Notes: generated from the sequence alone by a model not told the origin. Numbered from the stretch's first letter, positions 33,663 to 43,102 are shown. The stretch is DNA of 64,000 bases from Streptomyces sp. NBC_01260 (GCF_036226405.1 NZ_CP108464.1:2666001-2730000), one strand, 5' to 3'. Translations and numbers: made by a program.

Positions 33663-34892
33663 ATGCACGACCACCGCAAGCTCGGCCGCGAGCTGGAGCT
33701 GTTCGACACCGATCCGCTGATCGGCGCGGGACTTCCGTACTGGCTGCCCGACGGCGCTGCGCTGCGGCACACCCTGGAGGAGTACATCCGCACCGCCGAG
33801 GGGCTGGCGGGATACCGGCACGTGTACTCGCCGGTGCTCGGCAAGCGGGAGCTGTACGAGATCTCGGGGCACTGGTCGCACTACAGCGACGACATGTTCC
33901 CGCCGATGGACCTGGGCGGCGAGCAGGTCGTGCTGCGGCCGAGCCTGTGCCCGCACCACGCGGTGATCTACCGCTCCCGCTCGCACAGTTACCGAGAACT
34001 GCCGCTGCGGATGGCCGAGCTGGGCGGCATGTACCGCTCCGAGCTCTCGGGGGTGCTGGGCGGGCTGACCCGGGTGCGGGCCATCCAGCTGAACGACGCG
34101 CACATCTTCTGCACCCTGGACCAGGTCGCCGACGAGGCGCGGGCCGCGCTCGACATGATCCGCCGGGCGTACGAAGCACTCGGCATCCGCCCGGCCCGCT
34201 TCCGGCTCTCCCTGCCGGGGCCCGGCGGGAAGTACGTCGCCGCGCCGGAGATGTGGCAGCGCTCCACCGCGCTGCTGACCGGGGTCCTGGACGCGTCCGG
34301 GCTGCCGTACGAGGCGGTCGAGGGCGAGGCCGCGTTCTACGGTCCGAAGATCGACGTCCAGGTCGCCGATCCGGCGGGCCGCGAGTCGACCCTCTCCACC
34401 ATCCAGGCCGACTTCCACCAGCCCGAGCAGTTCGATCTGCACTACATCGGCGCGGACGGGGCGAAACACCGGCCGGTCATGGTGCACCGCAGCATCATCG
34501 GCAGTGTGGAGCGGGCCGTCGCCCACCTCATCGAGCAGCACGGCGGCGCCTTCCCCGGCTGGCTCTCCCCCACCCAGGTCGTGATCCTCCCGGTCTCGGA
34601 CGCCGAACTTCCCGACGCCGAGGACCTCGCCCGCCGTTGCACCGCTCTCGGGCTGCGTGCCGAGGTCAGCGGCCGGGAGCGCGGCAGCCTGGGCGCCCGC
34701 ATCCGGGAGGCCCGCCTCGTCCCGTACCAGGCGGTGCTCGGCGCCGCGGAGGCCGCCGGGGACCTCGTCGCACTGCGCCTGCGCGACGGCCGGCGGCTCG
34801 GCCCGCAGCCGGCCGGGGAGGCGCTCGCCCGGATCGGCGCACTGGTCGCGGCGCACAGCACCGCCCTGTGGGACGAGGCGGCCGGCGTGTAG
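33663..34892 (+). CDS. thrS: Short threonyl-tRNA synthetase paralogue (no TGS or editing domain)
   Basis: 409 residues from ATG 33663 behind GAGGAGA. It has the class II catalytic core and anticodon-binding domain of ThrRS. Zinc ligands are kept: C in RPSLCPHH, H in NDAHIFC, H in MVHRSIIGS; motif 2 has SYRELPLRMAELG. The usual 640-residue enzyme has TGS and editing domains in front; both are missing here. It should charge tRNA-Thr without removing Ser-tRNA. It may be a second copy serving stress or resistance to ThrRS inhibitors; the housekeeping gene is not in this window. Confidence 0.9.
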   Translation: MHDHRKLGRELELFDTDPLIGAGLPYWLPDGAALRHTLEEYIRTAEGLAGYRHVYSPVLGKRELYEISGHWSHYSDDMFPPMDLGGEQVVLRPSLCPHHAVIYRSRSHSYRELPLRMAELGGMYRSELSGVLGGLTRVRAIQLNDAHIFCTLDQVADEARAALDMIRRAYEALGIRPARFRLSLPGPGGKYVAAPEMWQRSTALLTGVLDASGLPYEAVEGEAAFYGPKIDVQVADPAGRESTLSTIQADFHQPEQFDLHYIGADGAKHRPVMVHRSIIGSVERAVAHLIEQHGGAFPGWLSPTQVVILPVSDAELPDAEDLARRCTALGLRAEVSGRERGSLGARIREARLVPYQAVLGAAEAAGDLVALRLRDGRRLGPQPAGEALARIGALVAAHSTALWDEAAGV

Positions 34893-34921
34893 AGGCCGCC
34901 CGCCGATCCCGCCGGACGGCC

Positions 34922-36136
34922 TTACGGAATGACCGGGGCCGGCTCCGTACCGGTGCGGCGGCCGGCCCCGAGTGCCCCGGCCGGCGTGGCGGCGACGATC
35001 AGCAGGGCGAGGACGACGGTCATGGTGAGCCGGAGTCCGATGTGGTCGGCGAGGAAGCCGAGTCCGGGCGGGCCGACGAGGAAGGCGACGTACCCCGCGG
35101 TGGCGACCGCGCCGACCCGCGCCGCCGCGTCGTGCGGGTGGTCGCCCGCCGCGGAGAGGGCGACCGGGAAGCCGAGCGAGGCCCCGAGCCCCCACAGCAC
35201 CGAGGCGGCGCCCGCCACCAGCGGGCTGGGCGAGACGATCACCAGCACCAGCCCTGCCGCGCCGGTGACGGCGCTGCCCCGGACGACGGCGACCCGGCCG
35301 AAGCGCTTCAGGAGCGGGACTCCGGCGAACCGCCCGAGCGTCATCGACGAGGCGAAGGCCAGGAAGGTCAGCGACCCCGCGGTGGCGCTCACGTGGTAGC
35401 CGTCCACCATGAGCAGCGGCAGCCAGTCGTTGGCGGCGCCCTCCGCGAAGGCCATGGCGAGGACAATCACCGCGATGAGGACCAGTCGCCGGTCCTGCCA
35501 CACCCGCAACCGGCCCCGCAGGCCGCCCTGTCCGGCCGCACCGCCGGCGGCACCTGCCGCCTCCCGCCCGGTGCCGTGCGGGATCGAGAGGACGGCCCGG
35601 ACCGCGGCGGCGGCTATGAGCACCGCGACGACCGTCAGATGCCATCCGACGGAGAACGCGGCCGCGGTCAGCCCCATGCCGAGCAGCGCCCCGACCACGG
35701 TGCCGAGGCTGAAGCAGCCGTGCAGCACCGGCAGGACGGGCCGTCCGATGACGCTCTCGATGGCCGCACCCTCGATGTTGAACGCGACCTCGGCCAGCCC
35801 CATCCCGCCGCCGAACAGGGCGAGTCCGCAGAAGACCCCGCCCGCCAGCGACAGGCTCGTGCCCGCCGCGACGACCAGGAGCCCGGCGACGATCAGCGCC
35901 GCGCCGACGCTGATCGTGACCCGGCCCCCGTAACGGCGGACGAGTGGGCCGGAGGCCGTGACGCCGGCCATCGAACCGGTGGACAGCCCGAACAGCACGA
36001 GTCCCATCGAGCCGGTGGACACGTCGAGCCCGTCCCGGACGGCCGGGGTGCGGGCCACCCAGGACGCCATTCCGGTGCCGGCGGCGAGCATGAAGAGGAA
36101 CAGGGCGGTGCGCCAGCGGCGCGTAGCGGCATCCAT
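34922..36136 (-). CDS. MFS transporter, divergent from acetyltransferase and TetR genes
   Basis: 404 residues, ATG 36136. Twelve predicted helices; motif A-like GPLVRRYGGRVTI after helix 2 and AEVAFNIEGAAIE in helix 4. It resembles the YbjJ/fucose-permease-like branch of MFS proteins. Twin palindromes at 36183-36217 lie in its promoter region, so it is probably repressed by the nearby TetR protein. Substrate unknown; co-regulation with an O-acetyltransferase suggests detoxification or export of a small hydroxylated compound. Confidence 0.85.
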   Translation of the reverse strand: MDAATRRWRTALFLFMLAAGTGMASWVARTPAVRDGLDVSTGSMGLVLFGLSTGSMAGVTASGPLVRRYGGRVTISVGAALIVAGLLVVAAGTSLSLAGGVFCGLALFGGGMGLAEVAFNIEGAAIESVIGRPVLPVLHGCFSLGTVVGALLGMGLTAAAFSVGWHLTVVAVLIAAAAVRAVLSIPHGTGREAAGAAGGAAGQGGLRGRLRVWQDRRLVLIAVIVLAMAFAEGAANDWLPLLMVDGYHVSATAGSLTFLAFASSMTLGRFAGVPLLKRFGRVAVVRGSAVTGAAGLVLVIVSPSPLVAGAASVLWGLGASLGFPVALSAAGDHPHDAAARVGAVATAGYVAFLVGPPGLGFLADHIGLRLTMTVVLALLIVAATPAGALGAGRRTGTEPAPVIP

Positions 36137-36182
36137 GGCAGCGGGGCCTCAGCAGACGGATCGAAGAAGGTGAGCGACAGGA

Positions 36183-36217
36183 GCGTACGATCGTACGCCT
36201 TGAGTGTACGATCGTAC
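36183..36217. promoter_or_regulatory. Twin palindromic TetR-type operator over divergent promoters
   Basis: GCGTACGATCGTACGC (36183-36198) is a perfect 16-bp palindrome. GTACGATCGTAC (36206-36217) repeats its core 12 bp; centres are 21 bp apart, two helical turns. TACGAT at 36207-36212 also fits a -10 box whose start point would be the A of the acetyltransferase ATG (36220). The same hexamer on the other strand of the first palindrome would serve the MFS gene. Likely target of the TetR protein at 36813. Confidence 0.75.
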
Positions 36218-36219
36218 GC

Positions 36220-36798
36220 ATGACGGACCACTTCGCGGGGGACCCCCGTACCAACCATGAGCGGATGCTCGCCGGAGACCTCTACATCTCCGACGACCCG
36301 GACATCGCCGAGGCCCAGCAGCGCGCCGTGCGCCTCGCCGCCCGGTACCTCGCGGCGTACACGCAGGACGCCGACGCCGCGCAGCCCGTCGTCGCCGAAC
36401 TCCTCGGCGGCGTCGGCGCGGGTGCGCACATCCGGCCGCCGCTGTACGTCGACTACGGCACGTACATCACGGTCGGCGAGGACACGTTCATCAACTACAA
36501 CCTCACCGCCCTGGACGTGGCGCCGATCACCATCGGCCGCGACTGCCAGATCGGGCCGAACGTACAGTTGCTCACCCCGACCCACCCGGTGGAGCCGGAG
36601 CCGCGCCGGGACAAGCTGGAGGCGGCCAAGCCGATCACGATCGGCGACAATGTCTGGCTCGGCGGCGGAGCGATCGTGCTCGCCGGAGTGACCATCGGGG
36701 ACAACAGCGTCATCGGCGCCGGAGCCGTCGTGACGAAGGACGTCCCCGCCAACGTGGTCGCCGTGGGCAATCCGGCCCGGGTGATCCGCTCGATCTAG
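36220..36798 (+). CDS. Sugar O-acetyltransferase (maltose acetyltransferase/LacA-like)
   Basis: 192 residues from ATG 36220. Starts with the Mac-type helix (NHERMLAGDLYISDDPDI), then a left-handed beta-helix of hexapeptide repeats: VDYGTYITVGEDTFINYN, ITIGRDCQIGPNVQLLTPTH (catalytic His in PTHP) and NVWLGGGAIVLAGVTIGD. It transfers acetyl from acetyl-CoA to a sugar or similar hydroxyl, as a trimer. The transcript appears leaderless. Followed 14 bases later by the TetR gene. Confidence 0.9.
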   Translation: MTDHFAGDPRTNHERMLAGDLYISDDPDIAEAQQRAVRLAARYLAAYTQDADAAQPVVAELLGGVGAGAHIRPPLYVDYGTYITVGEDTFINYNLTALDVAPITIGRDCQIGPNVQLLTPTHPVEPEPRRDKLEAAKPITIGDNVWLGGGAIVLAGVTIGDNSVIGAGAVVTKDVPANVVAVGNPARVIRSI

Positions 36799-36812
36799 AA
36801 AAAGGAAGCACC

Positions 36813-37370
36813 GTGGCGACCGGCAGGAACGACCCCGAGCGGCGGGAGCGCATCATCACCGCCGCGCTCGACCTGATCGCGGAGGAGGGGGTCGCCGGGA
36901 CGTCGCACCGCAAGGTCGCCGCCCGCGCCGGAGTGCCACTCGGATCGATGACGTATCACTTCGGCGGCATGGACGAGCTGCTGCGGGAGGCGTTCATCCG
37001 CTTCTCCAGCAGCATCGTCGCCGTCTTCGAGGAGCGTCTCTGCGCCGCGAACACGCCCGACGAGGCCCGGGAGGCGGTGGCCGGTCTCGTCCATCATCTG
37101 TCCAGCGGCAACCAGCGCGAACTGGTCCTCACCCACGAGCTGTACACCCTCGCGGCCAGGAAGCCCGCCTACCGCGAACTGACCCGGGAGTGGATGCGCA
37201 GGAGCCGCCGCGCACTCGAATGGCACTTCGACCCGGCGACGGCCCGACAGCTCGACGCGCTGATCGAGGGCCTGTCCATCCACCGCGCCCTGGAGACCGA
37301 ACCGCATGACCGCGCCCTGACCGTCGAGGCGATCACCCGCATCACGAAGGGCCAGGGCGGGAGTTCCTGA
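36813..37370 (+). CDS. TetR-family transcriptional repressor
   Basis: 185 residues, GTG start at 36813 with AAAAGGAAG upstream. N-terminal HTH: IITAALDLIAEEGVAGTSHRKVAARAGVPLGSMTYHFGG, the TetR pattern with the recognition helix ending in YHF. The ligand-binding helices follow with FIRFSSSIVAVFEERL. It is in one operon with the acetyltransferase, so it would be autoregulated by the twin operator at 36183-36217. Ligand unknown. Confidence 0.92.
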   Translation: MATGRNDPERRERIITAALDLIAEEGVAGTSHRKVAARAGVPLGSMTYHFGGMDELLREAFIRFSSSIVAVFEERLCAANTPDEAREAVAGLVHHLSSGNQRELVLTHELYTLAARKPAYRELTREWMRRSRRALEWHFDPATARQLDALIEGLSIHRALETEPHDRALTVEAITRITKGQGGSS

Positions 37371-37386
37371 CCCGCGCCCCTGGACT

Positions 37387-37424
37387 CCTGGCCGGCACCC
37401 CACCTGACCAAGGTGCCGGCCAGG
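37387..37424. terminator. Bidirectional terminator between tetR and methyltransferase
   Basis: A perfect 13-bp stem (CCTGGCCGGCACC and its complement) around a 12-base loop, between convergent genes. Confidence 0.82.
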
Positions 37425-37437
37425 TCCACGACCTGGA

Positions 37438-38109
37438 TCAGGATCCGGCGCAATCCGCGGGGGAAGCGCCGGCGGCGGGCCGCCGGCCGGCCAGGCACGC
37501 CCACGGCCATCTCTCCCCCTCGCCCAGCATCCGCGCGGTGGAAACGAATCCGGCCCGGACCAGCATCTCGCCGACCCGGTCGGGCGACAGCAGATGAATG
37601 TCGTAGGACACTCCGTCGTCGCGCTTGGGCCCGCTGTACGGCTGGTCCTCGCCCGCGTGGAACCCCAGCAGCAGCCGGCCGCCCGGGGCCAGCACCCGGT
37701 GGAACTCAGCGAACAGCACCGGCAGCAGACCGGGGGGCGTGTGGAGGATCGACCACCAGGCGACCACGCCCCCGAGCTCACCGTCCGGGAGGTCGAGCGC
37801 GCTCATCGAGCCCACCTCGAACCGCAGTCCGGGATGGGCGCGGCGGGCGACGTCCACCATCCGGGGCGACAGGTCCATGCCGAACGCGCGCACGCCGAGG
37901 CCGTCCAGATGCGCGGTCACATGCCCCGGTCCGCAGCCGAGATCGGCAACCGGCAGCCCGCCGTCGGCCCGTACCTCCTCCGCGAACCCGCCGAGCATCG
38001 CGCGCCCCCACACATCCCGCGCGAAGGCACCCTTCACCCGCTCGGCATACCCCTCGGCCACGGTGTCGTAGTAGGCGCGGGTCGCTGTCAGCAGAGGAGG
38101 AGTCGTCAC
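37438..38109 (-). CDS. Class I SAM-dependent methyltransferase
   Basis: 223 residues from GTG 38109 (a second GTG two codons upstream is possible). YYDTVAEGYAERV precedes the SAM site VADLGCGPGHVTAHL, strand-2 acidic GMDLSPRMV and motif GVVAWWSILHTPPG; then VLAPGGRLLLGFH. This is the UbiE/Methyltransf_11/25 type. Substrate cannot be read from the sequence. It stands alone, facing away from the GH55 gene. Confidence 0.87.
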   Translation of the reverse strand: MTTPPLLTATRAYYDTVAEGYAERVKGAFARDVWGRAMLGGFAEEVRADGGLPVADLGCGPGHVTAHLDGLGVRAFGMDLSPRMVDVARRAHPGLRFEVGSMSALDLPDGELGGVVAWWSILHTPPGLLPVLFAEFHRVLAPGGRLLLGFHAGEDQPYSGPKRDDGVSYDIHLLSPDRVGEMLVRAGFVSTARMLGEGERWPWACLAGRRPAAGASPADCAGS

Positions 38110-38426
38110 GCGCACGACCCTAGGCCACCGGTCCCGCTCCCGGCGGCCCCTCGGCCGACCCGTACGACGCCCCGCCGTTCCGCCGTAGCGACGAACATCA
38201 ACTCCTAAAGCCAACCGCACCCGGAACTGAGCACAGAACAGGCCAATTGCCTTTCTGGCGACGTTAATTGTTGCGAACAGGCGGATCGGTTGAGGCTCCT
38301 GTTGCACACCTCTTGACGTTTCCCGGGTGACGACGGAACCATCAACTCCCGTCGGAGAGCGCTCTCAGAGCGCTCTCGGAGAAGCTCGTCGTGTCACCCG
38401 TACCACGACTCAGGAGACGTACGCCC
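38110..38426 (+). promoter_or_regulatory. Intergenic region upstream of the GH55 gene
   Basis: 317 bases without a supported gene. AT-rich 38190-38290 probably holds promoters for both divergent genes. Two palindromes lie at 38355-38376. CAGGAGA at 38411 is the ribosome site of the glucanase. Confidence 0.45.
38355..38376 (+). promoter_or_regulatory. Tandem LacI-family-type operator
   Basis: GAGAGCGCTCTC (38355-38366) is a perfect 12-bp palindrome and AGAGCGCTCT (38367-38376) a second, directly abutting one. The AGCGCT core is that of Streptomyces LacI-type sugar regulators such as CebR (GGGAGCGCTCCC). It lies 50-70 bases upstream of the GH55 ATG. It suggests repression lifted by a glucan-derived oligosaccharide. 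Confidence 0.6.
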
Positions 38427-40238
38427 ATGCATGCTCCCCCCACGGAAACCCCCACGGCACCCCCCACGACACTCCGCACCGCAGCCGGTCGCGGGCGCCG
38501 CACCCGGACGTTCGGGTTCGCCGCGTTCGCCGTTTCGCTCCTCATGGCCCTCCCCACGGCGCAGAACGCCTTCGGCGCGGACGCGCAGGCCATCGAGGGC
38601 GGCGGCGACCTCGGCCCGAACGTCATGGTGTTCGATCCGTCGATGCCCGACATCCAGGCCAAGGTCGACGAGGTCTTCAAGCAGCAGGAGTCGGCGCAGT
38701 TCGGCACCGGCCGCTACGCGCTGATGTTCAAGCCGGGCACGTACAACAACCTCAACGCGCAGATCGGGTTCTACACCTCGATCGCCGGTCTCGGTCTGAA
38801 CCCGGACGACACCACGTTCAACGGTGACGTGACCGTCGACGCGGGCTGGTTCAACGGGAACGCCACGCAGAACTTCTGGCGCTCCGCGGAGAACCTGGCG
38901 CTCAACCCGGTCAGCGGCACCGACCGCTGGGCCGTCTCGCAGGCCGCCCCGTTCCGCCGGATGCACGTCAAGGGCGGGCTCAACCTCGCGCCGAACGGCT
39001 ACGGCTGGGCCAGCGGAGGGTACATCGCCGACAGCAAGATCGACGGTCAGGTCGGCCCGTACTCGCAGCAGCAGTGGTACACCCGCGACAGCTCGGTCGG
39101 CAGCTGGGGCAACGGCGTCTGGAACATGACGTTCTCCGGCGTCGAGGGCGCCCCCGCCCAGAGCTTCCCGGAGCCGCCGTACACCACGCTGGAGAACACC
39201 CCGGTCTCCCGCGAGAAGCCGTTCCTCTACCTGGACGGCGACGACTACAAGGTGTTCGTCCCCGAGAAGCGCACCAACGCGCGCGGTGTCTCGTGGGCCA
39301 ACGGCACGCCGAAGGGCGAGTCGATACCACTGGACCAGTTCTACGTGGTGAAGCCCGGCGCGACCGCCGGGACGATCAACGCGGCGGTGCAGCAGGGTCT
39401 GCACCTGCTGTTCACGCCCGGTGTCTACCACGTCGACCGGACGATCAACATCGACCGCGCCAACACGGTCGTACTGGGCCTGGGTCTGGCCACGATCATC
39501 CCGGACAACGGCGTCACGGCCATCAAGGTCGGTGACGTGGACGGGGTGAAGCTCGCCGGCCTGCTCGTCGATGCCGGTCCGGCCAACTCCGACTCGCTGA
39601 TCGAGGTCGGTCCGCAGGGCGCGTCCGCGCGCCACGCGGACAACCCGACGTCGCTGCAGGACGTGTTCGTGCGGGTCGGCGGTGCGGGGGCCGGCAAGGC
39701 CACCACCGGCATGGTGATCAACAGCAACGACACGATCATCGACCACACCTGGCTGTGGCGCGCGGACCACGGCGAGGGCATCGGCTGGGAGACCAACCGG
39801 GCCGACTACGGCCTCCAGGTCAACGGCGACGACGTCCTGGCGACCGGCCTGTTCGTCGAGCATTTCAACAAGTACGACGTGCGCTGGTCCGGCGAGAGGG
39901 GCAAGACGATCTTCTTCCAGAACGAGAAGGCGTACGACGCCCCCAACCAGGCCGCCGTCCAGAACGGCAGCACCAAGGGGTTCGCGGCCTACAAGGTCGA
40001 CGACTCCGTGACCACCCACGAGGGCTGGGGGCTGGGCAGCTACTGCTACTTCAACGTGGACCCGACGATCCGCCAGGACCACGGCTTCGAGGCACCGGTG
40101 AAGCCCGGGGTGAAGTTCCACGACCTGCTCGTCGTCTCCCTCGGCGGCCAGGGCCAGTACGAACACGTCATCAATGACACCGGATCACCCACATCCGGGA
40201 CCTCCACCGTCCCGTCGAACGTGGTGTCCTTCCCGTAG
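38427..40238 (+). CDS. Secreted GH55 exo-beta-1,3-glucanase
   Basis: 603 residues from ATG 38427. Signal peptide with Arg-rich n-region (RTRTFGFAAFAVSLLMALP) and cleavage near NAFGADA. The mature enzyme carries the twin right-handed beta-helix of GH55: GGYIADSKIDGQVGPYSQQQ, YHVDRTINIDRANTVVLGLG, ETNRADYGLQVNGDDV and WSGERGKTIFFQNEKAYDAP. These closely match, from memory, the characterised Streptomyces laminarinase SacteLam55A. It degrades beta-1,3-glucan of fungal walls or laminarin outside the cell. Some annotations call this family coagulation factor 5/8-like. Confidence 0.86.
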   Translation: MHAPPTETPTAPPTTLRTAAGRGRRTRTFGFAAFAVSLLMALPTAQNAFGADAQAIEGGGDLGPNVMVFDPSMPDIQAKVDEVFKQQESAQFGTGRYALMFKPGTYNNLNAQIGFYTSIAGLGLNPDDTTFNGDVTVDAGWFNGNATQNFWRSAENLALNPVSGTDRWAVSQAAPFRRMHVKGGLNLAPNGYGWASGGYIADSKIDGQVGPYSQQQWYTRDSSVGSWGNGVWNMTFSGVEGAPAQSFPEPPYTTLENTPVSREKPFLYLDGDDYKVFVPEKRTNARGVSWANGTPKGESIPLDQFYVVKPGATAGTINAAVQQGLHLLFTPGVYHVDRTINIDRANTVVLGLGLATIIPDNGVTAIKVGDVDGVKLAGLLVDAGPANSDSLIEVGPQGASARHADNPTSLQDVFVRVGGAGAGKATTGMVINSNDTIIDHTWLWRADHGEGIGWETNRADYGLQVNGDDVLATGLFVEHFNKYDVRWSGERGKTIFFQNEKAYDAPNQAAVQNGSTKGFAAYKVDDSVTTHEGWGLGSYCYFNVDPTIRQDHGFEAPVKPGVKFHDLLVVSLGGQGQYEHVINDTGSPTSGTSTVPSNVVSFP

Positions 40239-40297
40239 GAAGGCACCTGGTGCGGCGGCCGGGTCACCACCGGGTGCTCCCGGCCCCTTCCGGTCAG

Positions 40298-40348
40298 CCC
40301 GGCAGCAGTGCGCCCCGTCGATGCCTGACGGGGCACACTGCTGCCGGG
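40298..40348 (+). terminator. Terminator after the GH55 gene
   Basis: CCCGGCAGCAGTG-C-GCCCCGTC (40298-40319) pairs with GACGGGGC-A-CACTGCTGCCGGG (40327-40348), with one mismatch and a 7-base loop. Confidence 0.85.
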
Positions 40349-40488
40349 CCGCCCGCCCCCGGCTCCCGCACCGCCGGACCGGCCGCGAACTTGGCACGCG
40401 CTTTACGCATCGCCCGCAACCGCGCCGGGCAACTCCATGTCTCTGTAAATGTTGAATCCTTGAAGTAGTGACGCGAGTGGAGCAGGAC

Positions 40489-41481
40489 ATGCGGCGGGGC
40501 AAGGGCGTTATAGGGATCGCGTTGCTGGTCAGTGCGGTACTCGCGGGGACGAGTGCCTGCGGTGGCAATGGATCGGCATCGGCCGACTCCAAGAACGGGG
40601 GCGCCAAGGGCGGGGCGTCCGCGAGCGCTCACCCGTCGCCGTCGCACACGCACCCCTCGGGTCCGCCGATGCTGCTGGAGACCATCGCGCCGCTGGACAA
40701 GGCGACGGTCGGCGTCGCCATGCCGGTCTCCGTGGTCTTCACCAACCCGGTGGCCACCTCGGCCCGCACGAACATCGAGAAGCACCTCAAGGTCTCCGCG
40801 TCGGTCCCCACGGCCGGTGCCTGGCACTGGATGGGCGACAAGCGGGTCGACTGGCGTCCGCAGAACTACTGGAAGTCCGGCACCAAGGTGCGCATCGACG
40901 CCAATCTGAAGGACGTCTCCAACGGCAGCGGCCGCTACGGCACACACGGCTACACCCACTCCTTCACCATCGGGGACGACGTCCGGGCCGACGCCTCGGT
41001 CACCGGTCACACCATGAAGGTCACCCGCAACGGCGCCCCGGTGCGGACGCTCTCCATCAACGCGGGCAGCGCCGAGTACCCGACCTGGAACGGCACGATG
41101 GCGGTGATCGACAAGCAGGAGAAGGTCCACATGACGTCCTGCAGCGTCGGCATCAGCTGCGACAAGGGCAATGCCAACTACTACGACCTGACGCTGCCCT
41201 GGGACATCCACCTCACCGAGTCGGGCACCTACGTCCACTTCTCGACCGGCGACACCAACCCGGGCAGCGGCAGCGCCCGCGGCTCGCACGGCTGCGTCCA
41301 CCTCTCGCTTTCCGACGCGAAGTGGTTCTACGGCCAGGTCAAGCAGGGCGACCCCATCACCGTCACCGGCTCCCCGCGCGCCAAGGCGGCCGCCGACAAC
41401 GGCTACGCCTCCTTCAACCTGTCCTGGTCGCAGTGGCTGGCCGGGAGCGCGAGCGGCGAGCAGACCACGGCCGCCCTCTGA
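40489..41481 (+). CDS. L,D-transpeptidase (YkuD) lipoprotein
   Basis: 330 residues from ATG 40489, which has GGAGCAGGAC in front; a GTG 21 bases upstream is in frame but less likely. Lipobox LAGTSAC leads to a Ser/Gly linker, an Ig-like domain ([19 protein letters not shown]) and the YkuD catalytic domain with [18 protein letters not shown] containing the active Cys. It makes 3-3 crosslinks in peptidoglycan or attaches proteins. The two-domain layout matches mycobacterial LdtMt2-type enzymes. A terminator follows. Confidence 0.9.
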   Translation: MRRGKGVIGIALLVSAVLAGTSACGGNGSASADSKNGGAKGGASASAHPSPSHTHPSGPPMLLETIAPLDKATVGVAMPVSVVFTNPVATSARTNIEKHLKVSASVPTAGAWHWMGDKRVDWRPQNYWKSGTKVRIDANLKDVSNGSGRYGTHGYTHSFTIGDDVRADASVTGHTMKVTRNGAPVRTLSINAGSAEYPTWNGTMAVIDKQEKVHMTSCSVGISCDKGNANYYDLTLPWDIHLTESGTYVHFSTGDTNPGSGSARGSHGCVHLSLSDAKWFYGQVKQGDPITVTGSPRAKAAADNGYASFNLSWSQWLAGSASGEQTTAAL

Positions 41482-41510
41482 GGCGTGCCGCGAGACCCGC
41501 TGTGAGCGAA

Positions 41511-41551
41511 CCGCCCGGCAGGCGGGGTCCTGGACCCTGCCTGCCGGGCGG
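41511..41551. terminator. Terminator between L,D-transpeptidase and amylase remnant
   Basis: CCGCCCGGCAGGC (41511-41523) and GCCTGCCGGGCGG (41539-41551) form a 13-bp stem, with GGTCC/GGACC pairing inside the loop. Confidence 0.85.
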
Positions 41552-41572
41552 CCGTGCGTGTAGCCGCGCGGC

Positions 41573-42120
<548 letters not shown>

Positions 42121-42230
42121 GATGTTCGGCCGCGGCTGGTGTGGGCCAAGCGCCGCTGGCGCTGCGACGAGCTGGCGTGCCGGCGTCGCTCGCCGTGGAC
42201 ACCCCGATGCCCGCTAATTTCGTTGAGCCC
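42121..42230 (+). mobile_element. Remnant of an ISL3-type insertion sequence (left side of island)
   Basis: The plus strand encodes [20 protein letters not shown], the N-terminal zinc-finger region of ISL3-family transposases (RLVWxKRRWxCxxxxC). After about 25 codons this joins, near 42199, to a terminal-repeat-like sequence (CTAATTTCGTTGAGCC). The latter matches the right-hand copy at 43171-43190 in about 20 of 25 positions and in the same orientation. The element is internally deleted. Confidence 0.6.
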
Positions 42231-42310
42231 GCACCCTGCAGTCGTGTTGGCTAGCGGCACCGAACTGTCAGTACCGCAGGTGTCCGCTTGGCTGTAGCAG
42301 GGAGTTAAAC

Positions 42311-43102
42311 GTGCAGGACATTGTTGTCGACCCCGTTGCCCACAATCGGGCAGCCTGGGACAAGTATGTCCAAGAGGGCAACGAGTGGTCGAGGCCGGTG
42401 AGTGCTGAGGATGTCGAGCGCGCCCGCATGGGCGACTGGTCGATTGTTCTCATCGGGCGTGAGCCAGTCGACCGCTCCTGGCTGCCGACGGACCTGACCG
42501 GCAAGGACGTGTTGTGCCTGGCCTCCGGCGGTGGCCAGCAGGGTCCGATCCTCGCCGCCGCAGGGGCGCGGGTCACCGTATTCGACAACTCACCCCGCCA
42601 GCTCGGCCAGGACCAGATGGTGGCGGCGCGCGACGGACTCGAGCTGCGCACCGTCCTAGGCGACATGCGCGACCTCAGCGCCTTCGGCGACGCAACATTC
42701 GACGTCGTATTCCATCCGGTCTCCAACCTATTCGTACCAGACTTGGCACCGGTGTGGCGTGAGTGCTTCCGCGTCCTGCGACCGGGCGGAACTCTGCTCG
42801 TGGGCTTCCTCAACCCTGATGTGTACTTGTTCGACCACGAGGCGCTCGACGAGCGCGGCGAGCTGATCGTCGCGCACAAGCTGCCCTACAGCGATGTCAC
42901 GCAGTACTCCGCCGAGGAACGCGCCACGAAGTTCGGCGCGGATGCCGCTCTTGAATACAGCCACACCCTCACCGGCCAGATCGGCGGGCAACTCGCCGCG
43001 GGGTTCGTCCTCACCGGCTTCGCGGAAGCGCCGCACCAGTCCAACGCATCCGCTCAATACATGTCGAACTATTTTGCGACGCTGGCGGTCAAGCCGGGCT
43101 GA
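42311..43102 (+). CDS. Class I SAM-dependent methyltransferase on an IS-bounded island
   Basis: 263 residues, GTG start at 42311 with AGGGAG upstream. NRAAWDKYVQEGNEWSRPVS leads to VLCLASGGGQQGPILAAAGA (SAM site), TVFDNSPRQLGQD, and DVVFHPVSNLFVPDLAPVW; then CFRVLRPGGTLLVGFLNPD. This is a widespread methyltransferase type of unknown substrate. Its base composition is visibly less GC-rich than neighbours, and both flanks are IS fragments and truncated genes, so it appears acquired. The coding frame is intact. Confidence 0.85.
   Translation: MQDIVVDPVAHNRAAWDKYVQEGNEWSRPVSAEDVERARMGDWSIVLIGREPVDRSWLPTDLTGKDVLCLASGGGQQGPILAAAGARVTVFDNSPRQLGQDQMVAARDGLELRTVLGDMRDLSAFGDATFDVVFHPVSNLFVPDLAPVWRECFRVLRPGGTLLVGFLNPDVYLFDHEALDERGELIVAHKLPYSDVTQYSAEERATKFGADAALEYSHTLTGQIGGQLAAGFVLTGFAEAPHQSNASAQYMSNYFATLAVKPG

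Noticed and set aside
32574..36254. A 1226-codon minus-strand open frame
   Set aside because: It is the shadow of the sortase, ThrRS-like and MFS genes in very GC-rich DNA, with no domain and wrong codon bias.
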